DNA from: a virus
Virus record (IMG/VR): IMGVR_UViG_3300031963_000003
Location: 1 to 64,000 of that record
Length of the DNA stretch: 64,000 bases
Direction: 5' to 3' (one strand)
In this document: piece after piece, positions 5,148 through 14,086 of the stretch
Layout: every line of letters starts with the position of its first letter
How positions within the stretch are numbered: position 1 is the stretch's first letter
Program-made: the position numbers and the translations under genes
Notes under the pieces: generated by a model
Database searches by the model: none
The model's input: only the letters and a program-made list of their open reading frames with translations
What the model was told of the DNA's origin: nothing

Positions 5148-5211
5148 GAAAAGTTTGAAATTTTTTTAAAAAAATATATATAACAATCTCGATTGCCGAG
5201 GTATTTATAGT

Positions 5212-5219
5212 AAACCAAA
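5212..5219 (+). promoter_or_regulatory. late-promoter-like TATTTATA
   Basis: An exact octamer 26 nt upstream of the ATG at 5246. Confidence 0.5.
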
Positions 5220-5245
5220 TAAATAAACTAAACTAAATTACAACT

Positions 5246-5500
5246 ATGAACTTCAAAAAATGGATTATTGACCTTTTCAAAGATGAAAGAGGGTCAACTT
5301 CAATCAAACCGGTAATCGCCCTTTTAGGTGCATTATTCCTTTGCGGAACCATGATGGCAAATTCTTTTACACATGGTGACATTAAACCATCAGAAGAATT
5401 GGTAAACGCGGTGATGGTCATTACCGCTATTGGAATGGGTGCAGATACTTTAGATAAGTTCTCACATAAAAAGAAATCAGACGACGAAGTTTCTGAGTAA
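5246..5500 (+). CDS. holin-like small membrane protein
   Basis: The protein has 84 aa with two hydrophobic segments (about 21-41 and 52-68), a basic N-terminus after a short DERGS stretch, and a charged C-terminal tail (HKKKSDDEVSE). This layout, with the second helix ending near GADTLDKFS, matches small phage holin-like proteins of Bacteroidetes phages, where a TxDKF segment is common. It would sit in the inner membrane. It opens the plus-strand secretion/adhesin region and is followed at once by a terminator. The holin role is inferred from topology; no lysin is visible in this window. Confidence 0.6.
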   Translation: MNFKKWIIDLFKDERGSTSIKPVIALLGALFLCGTMMANSFTHGDIKPSEELVNAVMVITAIGMGADTLDKFSHKKKSDDEVSE

Positions 5501-5506
5501 AAATTA

Positions 5507-5530
5507 TGGGGTTAGATAACCCCATTTTTT
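5507..5530 (+). terminator. Rho-independent terminator
   Basis: TGGGGTT/AACCCCA stem with a short loop, followed by a T-rich run just after the holin-like gene. Confidence 0.8.
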
Positions 5531-5540
5531 CTTTTTTGTG

Positions 5541-6035
5541 ATGAAGAGACTGCCCATCATATTATTATTATTTCTAATATCATTTGGATTTTCGAATCTG
5601 AATGCCCAAACTATTGTTGTTGATACGGTAATCAATAACATTAAAATTGGTCCGTTCACCGAAAATAAGAATTTGGCTTTCGGTGTTAAAAATATAATTG
5701 AAGAAATCATCAATGAACAGGATAGTTTAATTCTGATTACAGATAAAAATAAAGCAGACTACAAAATTAAAGTTGAACTCATATTTTTTGACATTGTAAC
5801 GACTAACTCGGGGGTTAGTATTTTTCACGAAGACAAAACAACCACCGTCATAAGAATGAAAGGTGTATTGTACAAAGGTGATAAAAAAATTAAACAGGAA
5901 TTTTCGGAAGGTAAATCAACCGAAATTTCAACCTCAACCATAATGATTGATGAGGGTGGTAAATTCAATCAACAATCTGCTAGTTCGGCATTAAAGAAAA
6001 CAACTCAAAACCTAATAAACAAACTAATACTATGA
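5541..6035 (+). CDS. secreted periplasmic protein, distantly CsgG/LpoB-like
   Basis: I start at the ATG at 5541; a GTG one codon earlier is the alternative. The protein has 164 aa with a signal peptide ending NLNA before Q. The mature part has the pattern KIGPF, GVKNIIEEI and DKNKADYKIKVEL. This recalls the 'pF..n....l...l' fold of CsgG/LpoB-type periplasmic proteins, but the match is weak. The stop overlaps the next start (ATGA), so translation is coupled. It may be an accessory to the CsgG-like gene at 8835. Confidence 0.55.
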   Translation: MKRLPIILLLFLISFGFSNLNAQTIVVDTVINNIKIGPFTENKNLAFGVKNIIEEIINEQDSLILITDKNKADYKIKVELIFFDIVTTNSGVSIFHEDKTTTVIRMKGVLYKGDKKIKQEFSEGKSTEISTSTIMIDEGGKFNQQSASSALKKTTQNLINKLIL

Positions 6036-7948
6036 AAAAATTATTATTTATCCTAACCGCGTTAATTTTTACGACGACCGCGTTTTCTCAAACTACGCCA
6101 CAGATTGGTAATCCTGTTGCGTATAAAACAATCAAAAGGGGTGACACCCTTGATGTTGTGTTTAAATACACACCAGCATCTTCTGTTGATGTTAGAACTT
6201 TCCAAGTTGATTTTCAATATAGAAAACAACTTTTCACTCACGTATCAACAACTGTCGACCCAACTGTGAGTACTATGACACCAGCACTTTCGATTAAGTT
6301 CTTTAACAACTACAAATACTCAAGCTACAGTTCGGGAACTGGTTTGTACTCATATTCAACGGATACAAATTACACTGTGGCAAGAAACTTTTTGGTTTTG
6401 TCAAGTGGTTCTCAAATCACCCAAGACACCTTTTTGATTCACAACAAATTTATCATCAACGATGTTGAATCGAACTTCGACGCGGACAGTGTTGAAATAA
6501 ACTGGGCTCGAATGTTCAAATATGACGGTACTACAATAGGTGATAACATTGCAATCTTAGATGTTCAAGACATGCATCTTGAACTTTTGGGTAACTTGGT
6601 TATCAGTGGTGTTGTTGAATTACCGCCAACAATGAAACTAAATGGTAGAAGACCAACAGTTATATGTACAAAATACAACACAGGTACATTTGTATCATCA
6701 GCACTTTGTGACACTGCGGGTTTCTACTCACTTAACAACGTAGATAAAAATACTAAGTATAAATTACTTGTAAGATTCCCCGCGGATAGTATGGAAGTTT
6801 TCAGAGATTACGCAGTGACAATATCAGACGCGGTAAAAACATATGATGAATATACAGTAACTGATGTAAACCAAGGATTTGGTCAACAATATTTGAAAAA
6901 TGGCTTGGCTTATCTAATAGGTGATATGAACCAAAACGGAAAGTTAGATGGTGGTGACCCATACTTGATTTATGCAAACGTTAGTGGTATGAAAAAAATT
7001 GACACCACAACCATGATTAGAACATTCCACGCTGATGTTTATGATTCATTAGTGTTAGGTTCAACACAATGGAATGATTGGCCAAATCATTTAACCGCCA
7101 CCAATTTTATTACTGATAGTGTTGGATTAACTAATAAGACAGTAAACATTAAGTACTTTATTCAAGGTGATGTTGACAGAACTTACTCATCGAGAGTATG
7201 GAACTCATCAGGTGTATTAGTAGCTAAGGCGGTGTTTAAAGGTAAATTAGATGTTGAGATACCTAATACCGCATCATCAGGTAATCAACCAATATACGTA
7301 CCATTTAATGTAAACACTAATGGTGATAATAATTATGGTCTACAGTTTGAAATGAAATATGATAAAAACAAGGTTAAATTTGAAGAAATCATATCTAATT
7401 TTAACGGAGGTCCATGGTTACAGTACGTTACACATGACGCAACTGCTGGTACAATTAGATTTGGTGGTATGAATAACCAATTTAAAGATGGTTTAATTGG
7501 TCAAGCAACACCATTTAAATTAAAATTTTCACCTATTGGAAATAATGATATTGTGAGTAATATTTACGTTAGACAATTAATGGACGCATCCGATGAAAGA
7601 GGTGACCACTTGAATATTGACTTAGTTAGTAGTGTTGCTGTTATTATGTACAAAATGGCACCACCTATGAATCAAGACATTGATGAAATTACAGCATCAA
7701 TTCGTCCAAACCCAACTGGTGGTTGGTTTGAATTAGAAGTAAAATTTCCCAACCCAAACATGTCAATGAATGTTTCCATCTATGATAATAGAGGTCAACT
7801 AATTAAACAAGTTGGTTCTGTTACCACTAACTATATGGAAACAACTGCCTACAAACAAATTGATATGAGTTCTGCATCATCAGGTAATTATTATCTGATT
7901 TTGAATAATTATAATAAACAATTAACAAGACAATTTATAAAAGTTTAA
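6032..7948 (+). CDS. secreted multidomain protein with T9SS C-terminal sorting domain
   Basis: The protein has 638 aa. A signal peptide (about 1-19, TTAFS before Q) leads into a cohesin-like beta domain and a short carboxypeptidase-regulatory-like stretch. A dockerin/EF-hand-like loop (GDMNQNGKLDGGD, about 296-308) is followed by a second cohesin-like segment (about 425-545). The end (about 553-638: IRPNPTGG, MNVSIYDNRGQLIKQV, SSGNYYLIL, LTRQFIKV) fits the Por/T9SS type A sorting domain of Bacteroidetes. The predicted route is Sec, then T9SS, to the cell surface. A phage gene with this tail implies use of the host T9SS. The dockerin region has a paralogue in the lectin protein at 11438. Confidence 0.8.
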   Translation: MKKLLFILTALIFTTTAFSQTTPQIGNPVAYKTIKRGDTLDVVFKYTPASSVDVRTFQVDFQYRKQLFTHVSTTVDPTVSTMTPALSIKFFNNYKYSSYSSGTGLYSYSTDTNYTVARNFLVLSSGSQITQDTFLIHNKFIINDVESNFDADSVEINWARMFKYDGTTIGDNIAILDVQDMHLELLGNLVISGVVELPPTMKLNGRRPTVICTKYNTGTFVSSALCDTAGFYSLNNVDKNTKYKLLVRFPADSMEVFRDYAVTISDAVKTYDEYTVTDVNQGFGQQYLKNGLAYLIGDMNQNGKLDGGDPYLIYANVSGMKKIDTTTMIRTFHADVYDSLVLGSTQWNDWPNHLTATNFITDSVGLTNKTVNIKYFIQGDVDRTYSSRVWNSSGVLVAKAVFKGKLDVEIPNTASSGNQPIYVPFNVNTNGDNNYGLQFEMKYDKNKVKFEEIISNFNGGPWLQYVTHDATAGTIRFGGMNNQFKDGLIGQATPFKLKFSPIGNNDIVSNIYVRQLMDASDERGDHLNIDLVSSVAVIMYKMAPPMNQDIDEITASIRPNPTGGWFELEVKFPNPNMSMNVSIYDNRGQLIKQVGSVTTNYMETTAYKQIDMSSASSGNYYLILNNYNKQLTRQFIKV

Positions 7949-7952
7949 AACT

Positions 7953-8291
7953 ATGAGCGACGAAACAAACGTACCAGAATCTGACGGAACATGGTCAGGC
8001 CTTAAGAAAACATTAATCGGAACTATTTCAACCGCAATTTTAGCTGGTGGTACATGGTTTACTACTACTCTTATGGGTGGTGGTGAAGAAAAAAATGAAC
8101 CCACACCAACTCAACAATCGGCACCTGTTATTAATTTAAATGTAGATAATTCTTCTAAGAACACATCATCAAGTGGTGGGGGAAATACTACAATTATAAA
8201 AGAAAGAGTGGTTGAAAAACCATCCAAATCAGAACCTTCTAAACCTAAAAAAGAAGGTGATGAATTTAAAGAAAAAGAACCACAATGGTAA
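7953..8291 (+). CDS. single-pass membrane protein with polar tail
   Basis: The protein has 112 aa. A short acidic N-terminus precedes one hydrophobic segment (about 22-42, TLIGTISTAILAGGTWF). A Ser/Asn/Gly-rich linker and a Lys/Glu/Pro-rich C-terminal tail follow. It probably anchors in the inner membrane with the tail in the periplasm, like a spanin or secretion accessory, but no lipobox or other diagnostic motif is present. It starts 5 nt after the T9SS-tail protein and overlaps the next gene by 7 nt, so it belongs to the same transcript. Confidence 0.6.
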   Translation: MSDETNVPESDGTWSGLKKTLIGTISTAILAGGTWFTTTLMGGGEEKNEPTPTQQSAPVINLNVDNSSKNTSSSGGGNTTIIKERVVEKPSKSEPSKPKKEGDEFKEKEPQW

Positions 8292-8833
8292 ATAATCAAC
8301 CAACCGGATTTAAAGACCTTCTTAATTCAATGATGAAAAGAAGGTGGTTTATTACCGCGATTGTTTTAGGTGGATTTATGTTTATTATGGCTGGAATATT
8401 TGCCGCCATAATTGGTAAAAATGAAATAGGTGGAGAATGGAAAGAACTTCTTCTTTTACTTCTTGGTGCTTTCATTGGTTCTTATGGTAAAATCATTGAC
8501 TATTGGTTCAGTGATACCGATAAAGATAAAATGTTAGTACAAAAAATGGATGAGGAAGATGGTACATCTTTGTCAAACACCGCCGATATGAAAACACCAA
8601 TCAATCAAAGTTTAGATGAATCTACCCCTCAAGTCACTCCTCAAGTCACCCCCCAAGTTGGTGTGGAAATAGACGAAGATGGTGATGGTGTAATGGATGG
8701 TTTAGATTTTGATAATGATGGTATCATAGATGAATATTTTGAACATCGTCAATGTGAGCACGTTTGGGGCGACCAAGATAATGACGGTGATTTAGAATGT
8801 TTGAAATGTGGTAAGATTAAAGACCCTGAGTAA
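8285..8833 (+). CDS. holin-like protein fused to EF-hand-like and zinc-ribbon-like tail
   Basis: The protein has 182 aa. Two transmembrane helices (about 20-43 and 54-72) end in LGAFIGSYGKIIDYWF, a pattern typical of a phage/gene-transfer-agent holin family. The tail holds three TPQV repeats, then an Asp-rich calcium-loop run (DEDGDGVMDGLDFDNDG, about 133-149). It ends in a small C/H set (CEHVW, CLKCGK) that could bind zinc. Fusion of a holin-like anchor to calcium- and metal-binding tails is unusual. It overlaps the preceding gene and lies 1 nt before the CsgG-like gene. Confidence 0.65.
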   Translation: MVNNQPTGFKDLLNSMMKRRWFITAIVLGGFMFIMAGIFAAIIGKNEIGGEWKELLLLLLGAFIGSYGKIIDYWFSDTDKDKMLVQKMDEEDGTSLSNTADMKTPINQSLDESTPQVTPQVTPQVGVEIDEDGDGVMDGLDFDNDGIIDEYFEHRQCEHVWGDQDNDGDLECLKCGKIKDPE

Positions 8834-8834
8834 T

Positions 8835-9593
8835 ATGAAAAATTTCTTATTTAAGAAAATTTTATCTCCAATTGTTTTAGTAATACTATGGTTTTTGGCG
8901 ATGTTACTATTTGCTAATACGGTAAGTGCTCAAGTTGTGGGTAAGACACAAACAGAACAATATAAAGCGTCTTTTGAAACAAATGTGTCTATAGATTCTC
9001 TTATGGATTATGATGGCCCTCAAATCCCAATACAAATTTTGAAAATTGGTATTAGTGATGAGGTGTATGAACAATATCCCGAACTAAAAGAAAAAAAAGT
9101 TGGTTTGGGTGTTGCCAATATTACACTTGAATATTTGGAGAATTTAAATAGATTCACATTTACCGAAGACAAAACTGAAATCAAAAATCGTATGGTGAAA
9201 CAATACCAAGCATCTCAAGCCGGTATTAGTTATGACACATTAAATGGTAGAGGTAAGATAAGATTGGCACATTATTTTGTGACAATTGAAGTTTATGAAT
9301 TTTCAGTGAGTGAGGATGAAACCGTAAATCTTAGTAATGGTGTTAAAAATACCGTTGTAACTAGATTAGGTTTACAGGTTAGATTTACAGACGCAGAAAC
9401 CGGTCAAATAATCGCCGCAAGTGGTTTAGGTGAAGCGGTAACAGTAAGAGAACTCAGTCTTTTGAATGATGATAATTTAAGTGAAGTGAAGTTTAATCAA
9501 TCAACAATAGGTATTAGTACAAAAAAAGCATTAGATATTGCTTGTTCAAGAATTCTATTAAGAATGATAAAAAAGGGTGTATTCCCAAAATAA
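8835..9593 (+). CDS. CsgG-like secretion/assembly protein
   Basis: The protein has 252 aa from ATG 8835. The N-terminus is a long hydrophobic signal ending in VSAQ. The mature protein has CsgG family features: GVANITLEYLENLNRFTF, a 'vk.qyqASQAGISYDTL' segment, an LAHYFVTIEVYEF strand and a later RLGLQVRFTDAETGQIIAA. In curli systems CsgG forms the outer-membrane secretion pore; no lipobox cysteine is visible here, so this may be a soluble or divergent member. The neighbours are secreted or membrane proteins, consistent with an export role. A terminator follows. Confidence 0.72.
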   Translation: MKNFLFKKILSPIVLVILWFLAMLLFANTVSAQVVGKTQTEQYKASFETNVSIDSLMDYDGPQIPIQILKIGISDEVYEQYPELKEKKVGLGVANITLEYLENLNRFTFTEDKTEIKNRMVKQYQASQAGISYDTLNGRGKIRLAHYFVTIEVYEFSVSEDETVNLSNGVKNTVVTRLGLQVRFTDAETGQIIAASGLGEAVTVRELSLLNDDNLSEVKFNQSTIGISTKKALDIACSRILLRMIKKGVFPK

Positions 9594-9616
9594 CTTCATA
9601 ATGTTTAAAAGTTAAT

Positions 9617-9641
9617 AAAAGGGGGGTTAAACCCCCTTTTT
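9617..9641 (+). terminator. Rho-independent terminator
   Basis: AAAAGGGGG/CCCCCTTTT stem with loop GTTAAA, then T's, between the CsgG-like gene and the next gene. Confidence 0.85.
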
Positions 9642-9644
9642 AAT

Positions 9645-11441
9645 ATGGTTATGAATTTTAAAACGTTAATATTAAGTTTTTTTCTTATTTTCGTATGTAA
9701 CATATCGAAAGCACAGGTATCAACATATACCTTTATCGACCCTTGTACAAAAGAGGTAACTATGTTTAGTGTACCAATACAGGGTGGTAAAACAATGATT
9801 ATTTTTTTAGATAATGTTGGTTACTTTGATGCTAATGATTTGTCAAATGGTAATTTTTCAAATTGGGTAAATCAGGTTTACACAAAATACAGACAGACCA
9901 ATCCCTGTTCACAACAACAAGGTCAGGTAATTCAAAATCAGATAACCGCACAAATAATTGGAGGTACGATTCAGTCAGTTGTTAGTTCTATTTTGTCAAG
10001 CAGTCAATCACAATCAACAAGTTTAGAAAGTGGTTCGTCAAGTAGTGATGCTGGTGGAAAAGACAATAAAAATTCTGAAAAAAAGAAAAATAATAATTCA
10101 TCCCAAACAAATGGAAATAATTCATCTCAATCAAATACAACGAGTACTACTTCAACTCAAACTGGAGGACAATCCCAAACGAATTCAGGAACTAATAACT
10201 CAAATGGAGGAAGTGGTTCAACATCAGGAAATGGGAATACAACGAATGGTGGAGGGACATCAGGTTCAGGTAACACAACTCAAGGTGGAAATTCAACGAC
10301 TCAACCGTCTGTAGGAACAAACACGTCTACTAACAACAATTCAGGTTCAACCAATAGTGGTGGTTCTGGTGGTACTAACAATAGTTCGTCTAATAATACG
10401 AACACAACAACCGGTAACAATGGAACATCTACAAATACTTCGGGTGGTTCAACAACTAATACAAACGGTTCGGCAACCACAAGTGGTAGTGGTGGTAGTA
10501 ATACCAACAATTCAAATAGTGGAGGTTCTAATACAAACGGTTCTAATGGTAATACCACAGGTGGTTCTACAAATGGTAATAGTGGGGGTTCTAATGGTGG
10601 TACCACTAGTGGTACAAATACAACAGGTGGAAGCGGTTCAAGTAATACTAATAACACCAACACAAATAATCAAAAGGGTGAGGAAGTTGGTGCCACAACA
10701 CAAATGAATAATGATGCACACAATGATAATAATGCGGGTGGAGGTTCTAATAGTGGTGGTAAAGGTAAATCAGGGGGTAGTGGTAGTGCGAGGTCAAACC
10801 CTATAATAGTTTCTTCTGATATTACCTCAGCACAAAACTTGAATAGAACATTTACACCTATTGTTAATATAGGTACAAGTAAATCGTCAATGACGGGTTT
10901 ATCAAGTTATGGTGTTACTGGTATGGTATGGTTAAACTTTAAACAGTTTGCTGTTTCGGCTAAATACACTAAAATACATTACAGTAAATCAAAAAAATTA
11001 AAATTCATACATAATTTAAATTTAACGGGTGTATATACTTACGGAAACTACTTGGGTTTTGTTGGTTATAGTGGGATTTTAAATGGTGGAAAATACGGTG
11101 TAACAGGTTTTAATATAAGTGGTGCAGCCACGATAATATCAGAAGAAAAAAGTGGTTATTATTCACCATCAATTACCGCTTTTTATACAAGACCAATTAA
11201 GGTTAGTAAAAAAATGATAGTTAGTCCTGAATTATATGTTATTTCTACACCATTGGTTTATTCAACCAAAGACAAAGTATCAATAAGTGATAGATACGTG
11301 AGTGGGTTTATTGGGACGGGTATTGATTATCAAATATCAAAAAGATTTAAGTTAAATGTCAACTATAAAGCAAATATGAGTACAAATCCGGAATTTCCGA
11401 TTTTGTCATTCTTTTTAATTGGTAGTAAGATAAATTTATGA
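9645..11441 (+). CDS. secreted protein: low-complexity stalk plus outer-membrane-barrel-like domain
   Basis: The protein has 598 aa; the ATG at 9651 is an equally good start. A signal peptide ends SKAQ. A small unknown domain (about 25-110) contains two Cys (FIDPC, NPCSQ). A long Ser/Thr/Asn/Gly-rich stretch (about 118-382) follows. The last 200 aa alternate hydrophobic and polar residues in strands ending FFLIGSKINL, as in an outer-membrane beta-barrel. It may present a flexible stalk at the surface or form a channel. The start follows the terminator by 4 nt, so its mRNA needs readthrough or an unseen promoter. The stop overlaps the next ATG. Confidence 0.65.
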   Translation: MVMNFKTLILSFFLIFVCNISKAQVSTYTFIDPCTKEVTMFSVPIQGGKTMIIFLDNVGYFDANDLSNGNFSNWVNQVYTKYRQTNPCSQQQGQVIQNQITAQIIGGTIQSVVSSILSSSQSQSTSLESGSSSSDAGGKDNKNSEKKKNNNSSQTNGNNSSQSNTTSTTSTQTGGQSQTNSGTNNSNGGSGSTSGNGNTTNGGGTSGSGNTTQGGNSTTQPSVGTNTSTNNNSGSTNSGGSGGTNNSSSNNTNTTTGNNGTSTNTSGGSTTNTNGSATTSGSGGSNTNNSNSGGSNTNGSNGNTTGGSTNGNSGGSNGGTTSGTNTTGGSGSSNTNNTNTNNQKGEEVGATTQMNNDAHNDNNAGGGSNSGGKGKSGGSGSARSNPIIVSSDITSAQNLNRTFTPIVNIGTSKSSMTGLSSYGVTGMVWLNFKQFAVSAKYTKIHYSKSKKLKFIHNLNLTGVYTYGNYLGFVGYSGILNGGKYGVTGFNISGAATIISEEKSGYYSPSITAFYTRPIKVSKKMIVSPELYVISTPLVYSTKDKVSISDRYVSGFIGTGIDYQISKRFKLNVNYKANMSTNPEFPILSFFLIGSKINL

Positions 11442-13723
11442 GAAATGTACTATTTTTTATATTGTTTTTGTTGTTACCTGTCTTAGCTTTTTCACAAGCA
11501 ACAACAATGTCATTGGGTACAAGTAGTACGGGTGTGGTATCATCTACTTACAATACATGGACCAAGGTTGACCCTAATTTAACAATTACAGCAAATGGGA
11601 CAATAAATGGATTTAGAGTTCAAATATCTCAAACGTACACAAGTGGCGACCAATTGAGGTCAACATCAACTTTACCAACAGGTGTGAGTGCTTCTTTTAA
11701 TACTACCACAGGTATATTAGTATTTTCGGGCACAGCAAGTGCAAGTGATTGGCAAACAGTATTGAGAGGTGTTGAATTTAAATCAACAACATCAACTTGT
11801 TACCCACTACAAAGGAGAGTCACATTTGTTGCTGGTTTAGTTTTTTACAACCCATTAACTGAACATTTTTATGAATATGTTTCATCATCAGGTTCATGGA
11901 CAACCGCAAAAACTAATTCTGAGTTAAGGTCTTATTTTGGTAGAGCCGGTTATTTAGCGACCATGTCTTCTGAAGCTGAAAATAATTTTATTTGGAAATT
12001 AATGTCATCAGATGGTTGGTTTGGGGCGTCGGATGAGATGAGTCAGGTTAATACCGCTAAGGGTTCTACCGTTTATACTTCACAAGCGGCGGTAGAACAA
12101 AAATGGCATTGGGTGTCAGGTCCTGAGAAGGGGACACAGTTTTCTAACGGTAGTACCGCGGTAACGGGTCAATACTCAAAATGGGCTGGTGGTGAACCAA
12201 ATAATGCGGGTGGTGAACATTATGCACAATTTTATTCCGCGAACAGTGGACAATGGAATGATTTACCTAACACTAACTTACCCGGTTATATTTGTGAATA
12301 TGGAGACATGCCAAACGACCAAACATCAAGTATCACAATATTAACAAGGAATGTTGAAATCAGTAACGCTTCAAGTGGTTACATAAGTGGTGGTAACATA
12401 AATGTTTGTTCGGGTAGTAACAGCACAACTTTAACGTTAAATGGGTATACAGGTAGTATTGTTAGATGGGAATCTTCTTTTGATAACTTTTTTACCGCAG
12501 CAACCACAATATCGAGTACATCTTCAAGTATAACAGTAACCAACTTAACTAAAACCACATACTACAGAGCGGTAATAAATTCAACAAGTCCTGTGAGTTG
12601 TACAGGTTTAGTAACATCAAGTGTTTATCTGTCTGTAAAACCAACAAAATCAGGTTCAGTATTTGCGGTAAATAATAGTATATGTGCGGGAGGGCAATCC
12701 GAATTAACATTATCTGGTCAACAAGGTAATGTAAATAAATGGCAACGCTCAACTAATGGAACAACATGGACCGATATATCAAATACAACCACAAGTCTTA
12801 CCGAAACAATTAGTAGCGCCGGAACTTATTATTATAGGGTAGAAGTTCAAACTCCAAATTGTGGTAGTGCGGTCTTTTCTGATTCTAAAATAATCACAGT
12901 TACATCGGGAACACCTCCTGTTGGTGGTTCTATATCTTCATCAACACATACTTCTACAACAAACTCAGGAACACTTACACTAAGTAGTTACACGGGTACA
13001 ATTGTTAAATGGCAACGTTCAACAAATGATGGTGTAACATGGACTGACATTGTAAACACATCGACAACTTATTCATACACAAATATAACCGTCAAAACAT
13101 TGTTCAGAGCTCAATTACAAAGTGGTACTTGTGGTTTCGCTTATAGTTCATCAGGTTCTGTAACGATTATAACTGAAACAATAATCGGTACAATTACGAT
13201 ACCTACAGGTTTATCGGTAAGACCACAAGTAAAATTATATTTGGTTGAAAATGGTGTTGAGACACTGTTACAAACTGTCACGGTTGGTACAACAGGTACT
13301 TACACTTTAAACCCAACAAAATATAACTCAACTTATAAAATAGTTCCTTCGTTTTCATCATCATTAACGTCCGCAGATTTTGATAATGTTTTTAATGAGT
13401 CACAAAACGAAAATACACCGAGTTTATTACAACCCGGTGTAGTATTGAATAATGGCCCGAAAATGAAAGCTGGCGATATTAATAAAGATGGTAAGGTAAC
13501 AATATCGGATGCGTACTTATTAGGTGCTAATTTAACAAGTATGATAACATTTGATGAGGTTTATTGGTACACCGCGAATGATTTTAATTCGTTAACAATA
13601 TCAAACTTCAATACAGTCACTCCATCAAATAATTTCTCAATAAATTTTACAAATACATCAGTTACTTTTAACATCAAGTATATTGTAAAAGGAGATGCTA
13701 ACTTATCTTCTTCGTCTTATTGA
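11438..13723 (+). CDS. large secreted C-type-lectin adhesin, C-terminally short
   Basis: The protein has 761 aa. The signal peptide ends LAFS before Q. A C-type-lectin-like domain (about 134-288) shows the WTTAK, YLATMSS, WKWVSGPE-type core (here WHWVSGPE), W-GGEPNN and the final YICEYG. Two or three Ig-like repeats of the type found in Bacteroidetes adhesins follow (about 310-510). A dockerin-like loop (GDINKDGKVTISD, about 679-691) lies near the end. The protein stops right after IKYIVKGDANLSSSSY, exactly where the paralogue at 6032 continues into a cohesin-like segment and the T9SS tail. It therefore lacks a sorting domain. It meets the next minus-strand gene tail to tail. Confidence 0.78.
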   Translation: MRNVLFFILFLLLPVLAFSQATTMSLGTSSTGVVSSTYNTWTKVDPNLTITANGTINGFRVQISQTYTSGDQLRSTSTLPTGVSASFNTTTGILVFSGTASASDWQTVLRGVEFKSTTSTCYPLQRRVTFVAGLVFYNPLTEHFYEYVSSSGSWTTAKTNSELRSYFGRAGYLATMSSEAENNFIWKLMSSDGWFGASDEMSQVNTAKGSTVYTSQAAVEQKWHWVSGPEKGTQFSNGSTAVTGQYSKWAGGEPNNAGGEHYAQFYSANSGQWNDLPNTNLPGYICEYGDMPNDQTSSITILTRNVEISNASSGYISGGNINVCSGSNSTTLTLNGYTGSIVRWESSFDNFFTAATTISSTSSSITVTNLTKTTYYRAVINSTSPVSCTGLVTSSVYLSVKPTKSGSVFAVNNSICAGGQSELTLSGQQGNVNKWQRSTNGTTWTDISNTTTSLTETISSAGTYYYRVEVQTPNCGSAVFSDSKIITVTSGTPPVGGSISSSTHTSTTNSGTLTLSSYTGTIVKWQRSTNDGVTWTDIVNTSTTYSYTNITVKTLFRAQLQSGTCGFAYSSSGSVTIITETIIGTITIPTGLSVRPQVKLYLVENGVETLLQTVTVGTTGTYTLNPTKYNSTYKIVPSFSSSLTSADFDNVFNESQNENTPSLLQPGVVLNNGPKMKAGDINKDGKVTISDAYLLGANLTSMITFDEVYWYTANDFNSLTISNFNTVTPSNNFSINFTNTSVTFNIKYIVKGDANLSSSSY

Positions 13724-14061
13724 ATTTGAATTATTTTATTGTAAGTGTCGGTAATCTCACCACATGTTTCATAATCTTCATTGGTTTCAAAGAAAGGTAA
13801 GATATCTCTAACTAATACTATTGATTCTTGTCTCTTAAATTTTAATTCGGTCTCCCACTGTAAACCATTTATCTTAGCGCCCAAGACTAAAGTTACATTG
13901 TTTTTATCTTTTCTTTTGAGACTTTTAAATAGATTCGCTAAGGTGCGATAAATAAGTTCTTTATTGACGTTGTAAAAATCACCAAAACTTTTATAGTCTT
14001 GTTTTAGTATTAACTTCTTGATTACGGTGTCATTTGGTTTTTTAGGTAGTTTTGTTGACAT
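13717..14061 (-). CDS. hypothetical protein at end of RNA-repair operon
   Basis: The protein has 114 aa, starting MSTKLPKKPNDTVIKKLIL. It is basic with mixed helix and strand and has no recognised motif. It follows the receiver-like gene on the same strand but has its own promoter candidate (14087-14117), so it may be separately expressed. Its last codons overlap the end of the convergent lectin gene by 7 nt. Confidence 0.65.
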   Translation of the reverse strand: MSTKLPKKPNDTVIKKLILKQDYKSFGDFYNVNKELIYRTLANLFKSLKRKDKNNVTLVLGAKINGLQWETELKFKRQESIVLVRDILPFFETNEDYETCGEITDTYNKIIQIQ

Positions 14062-14086
14062 TGTCGATTTAATTATTGGTTCATCA

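Noticed and set aside
5246-13723. Reading the secretion locus as a genuine curli operon
   Set aside because: No CsgA/CsgB-type repeat subunit, no clear CsgE or CsgF, and no lipobox on the CsgG-like protein.
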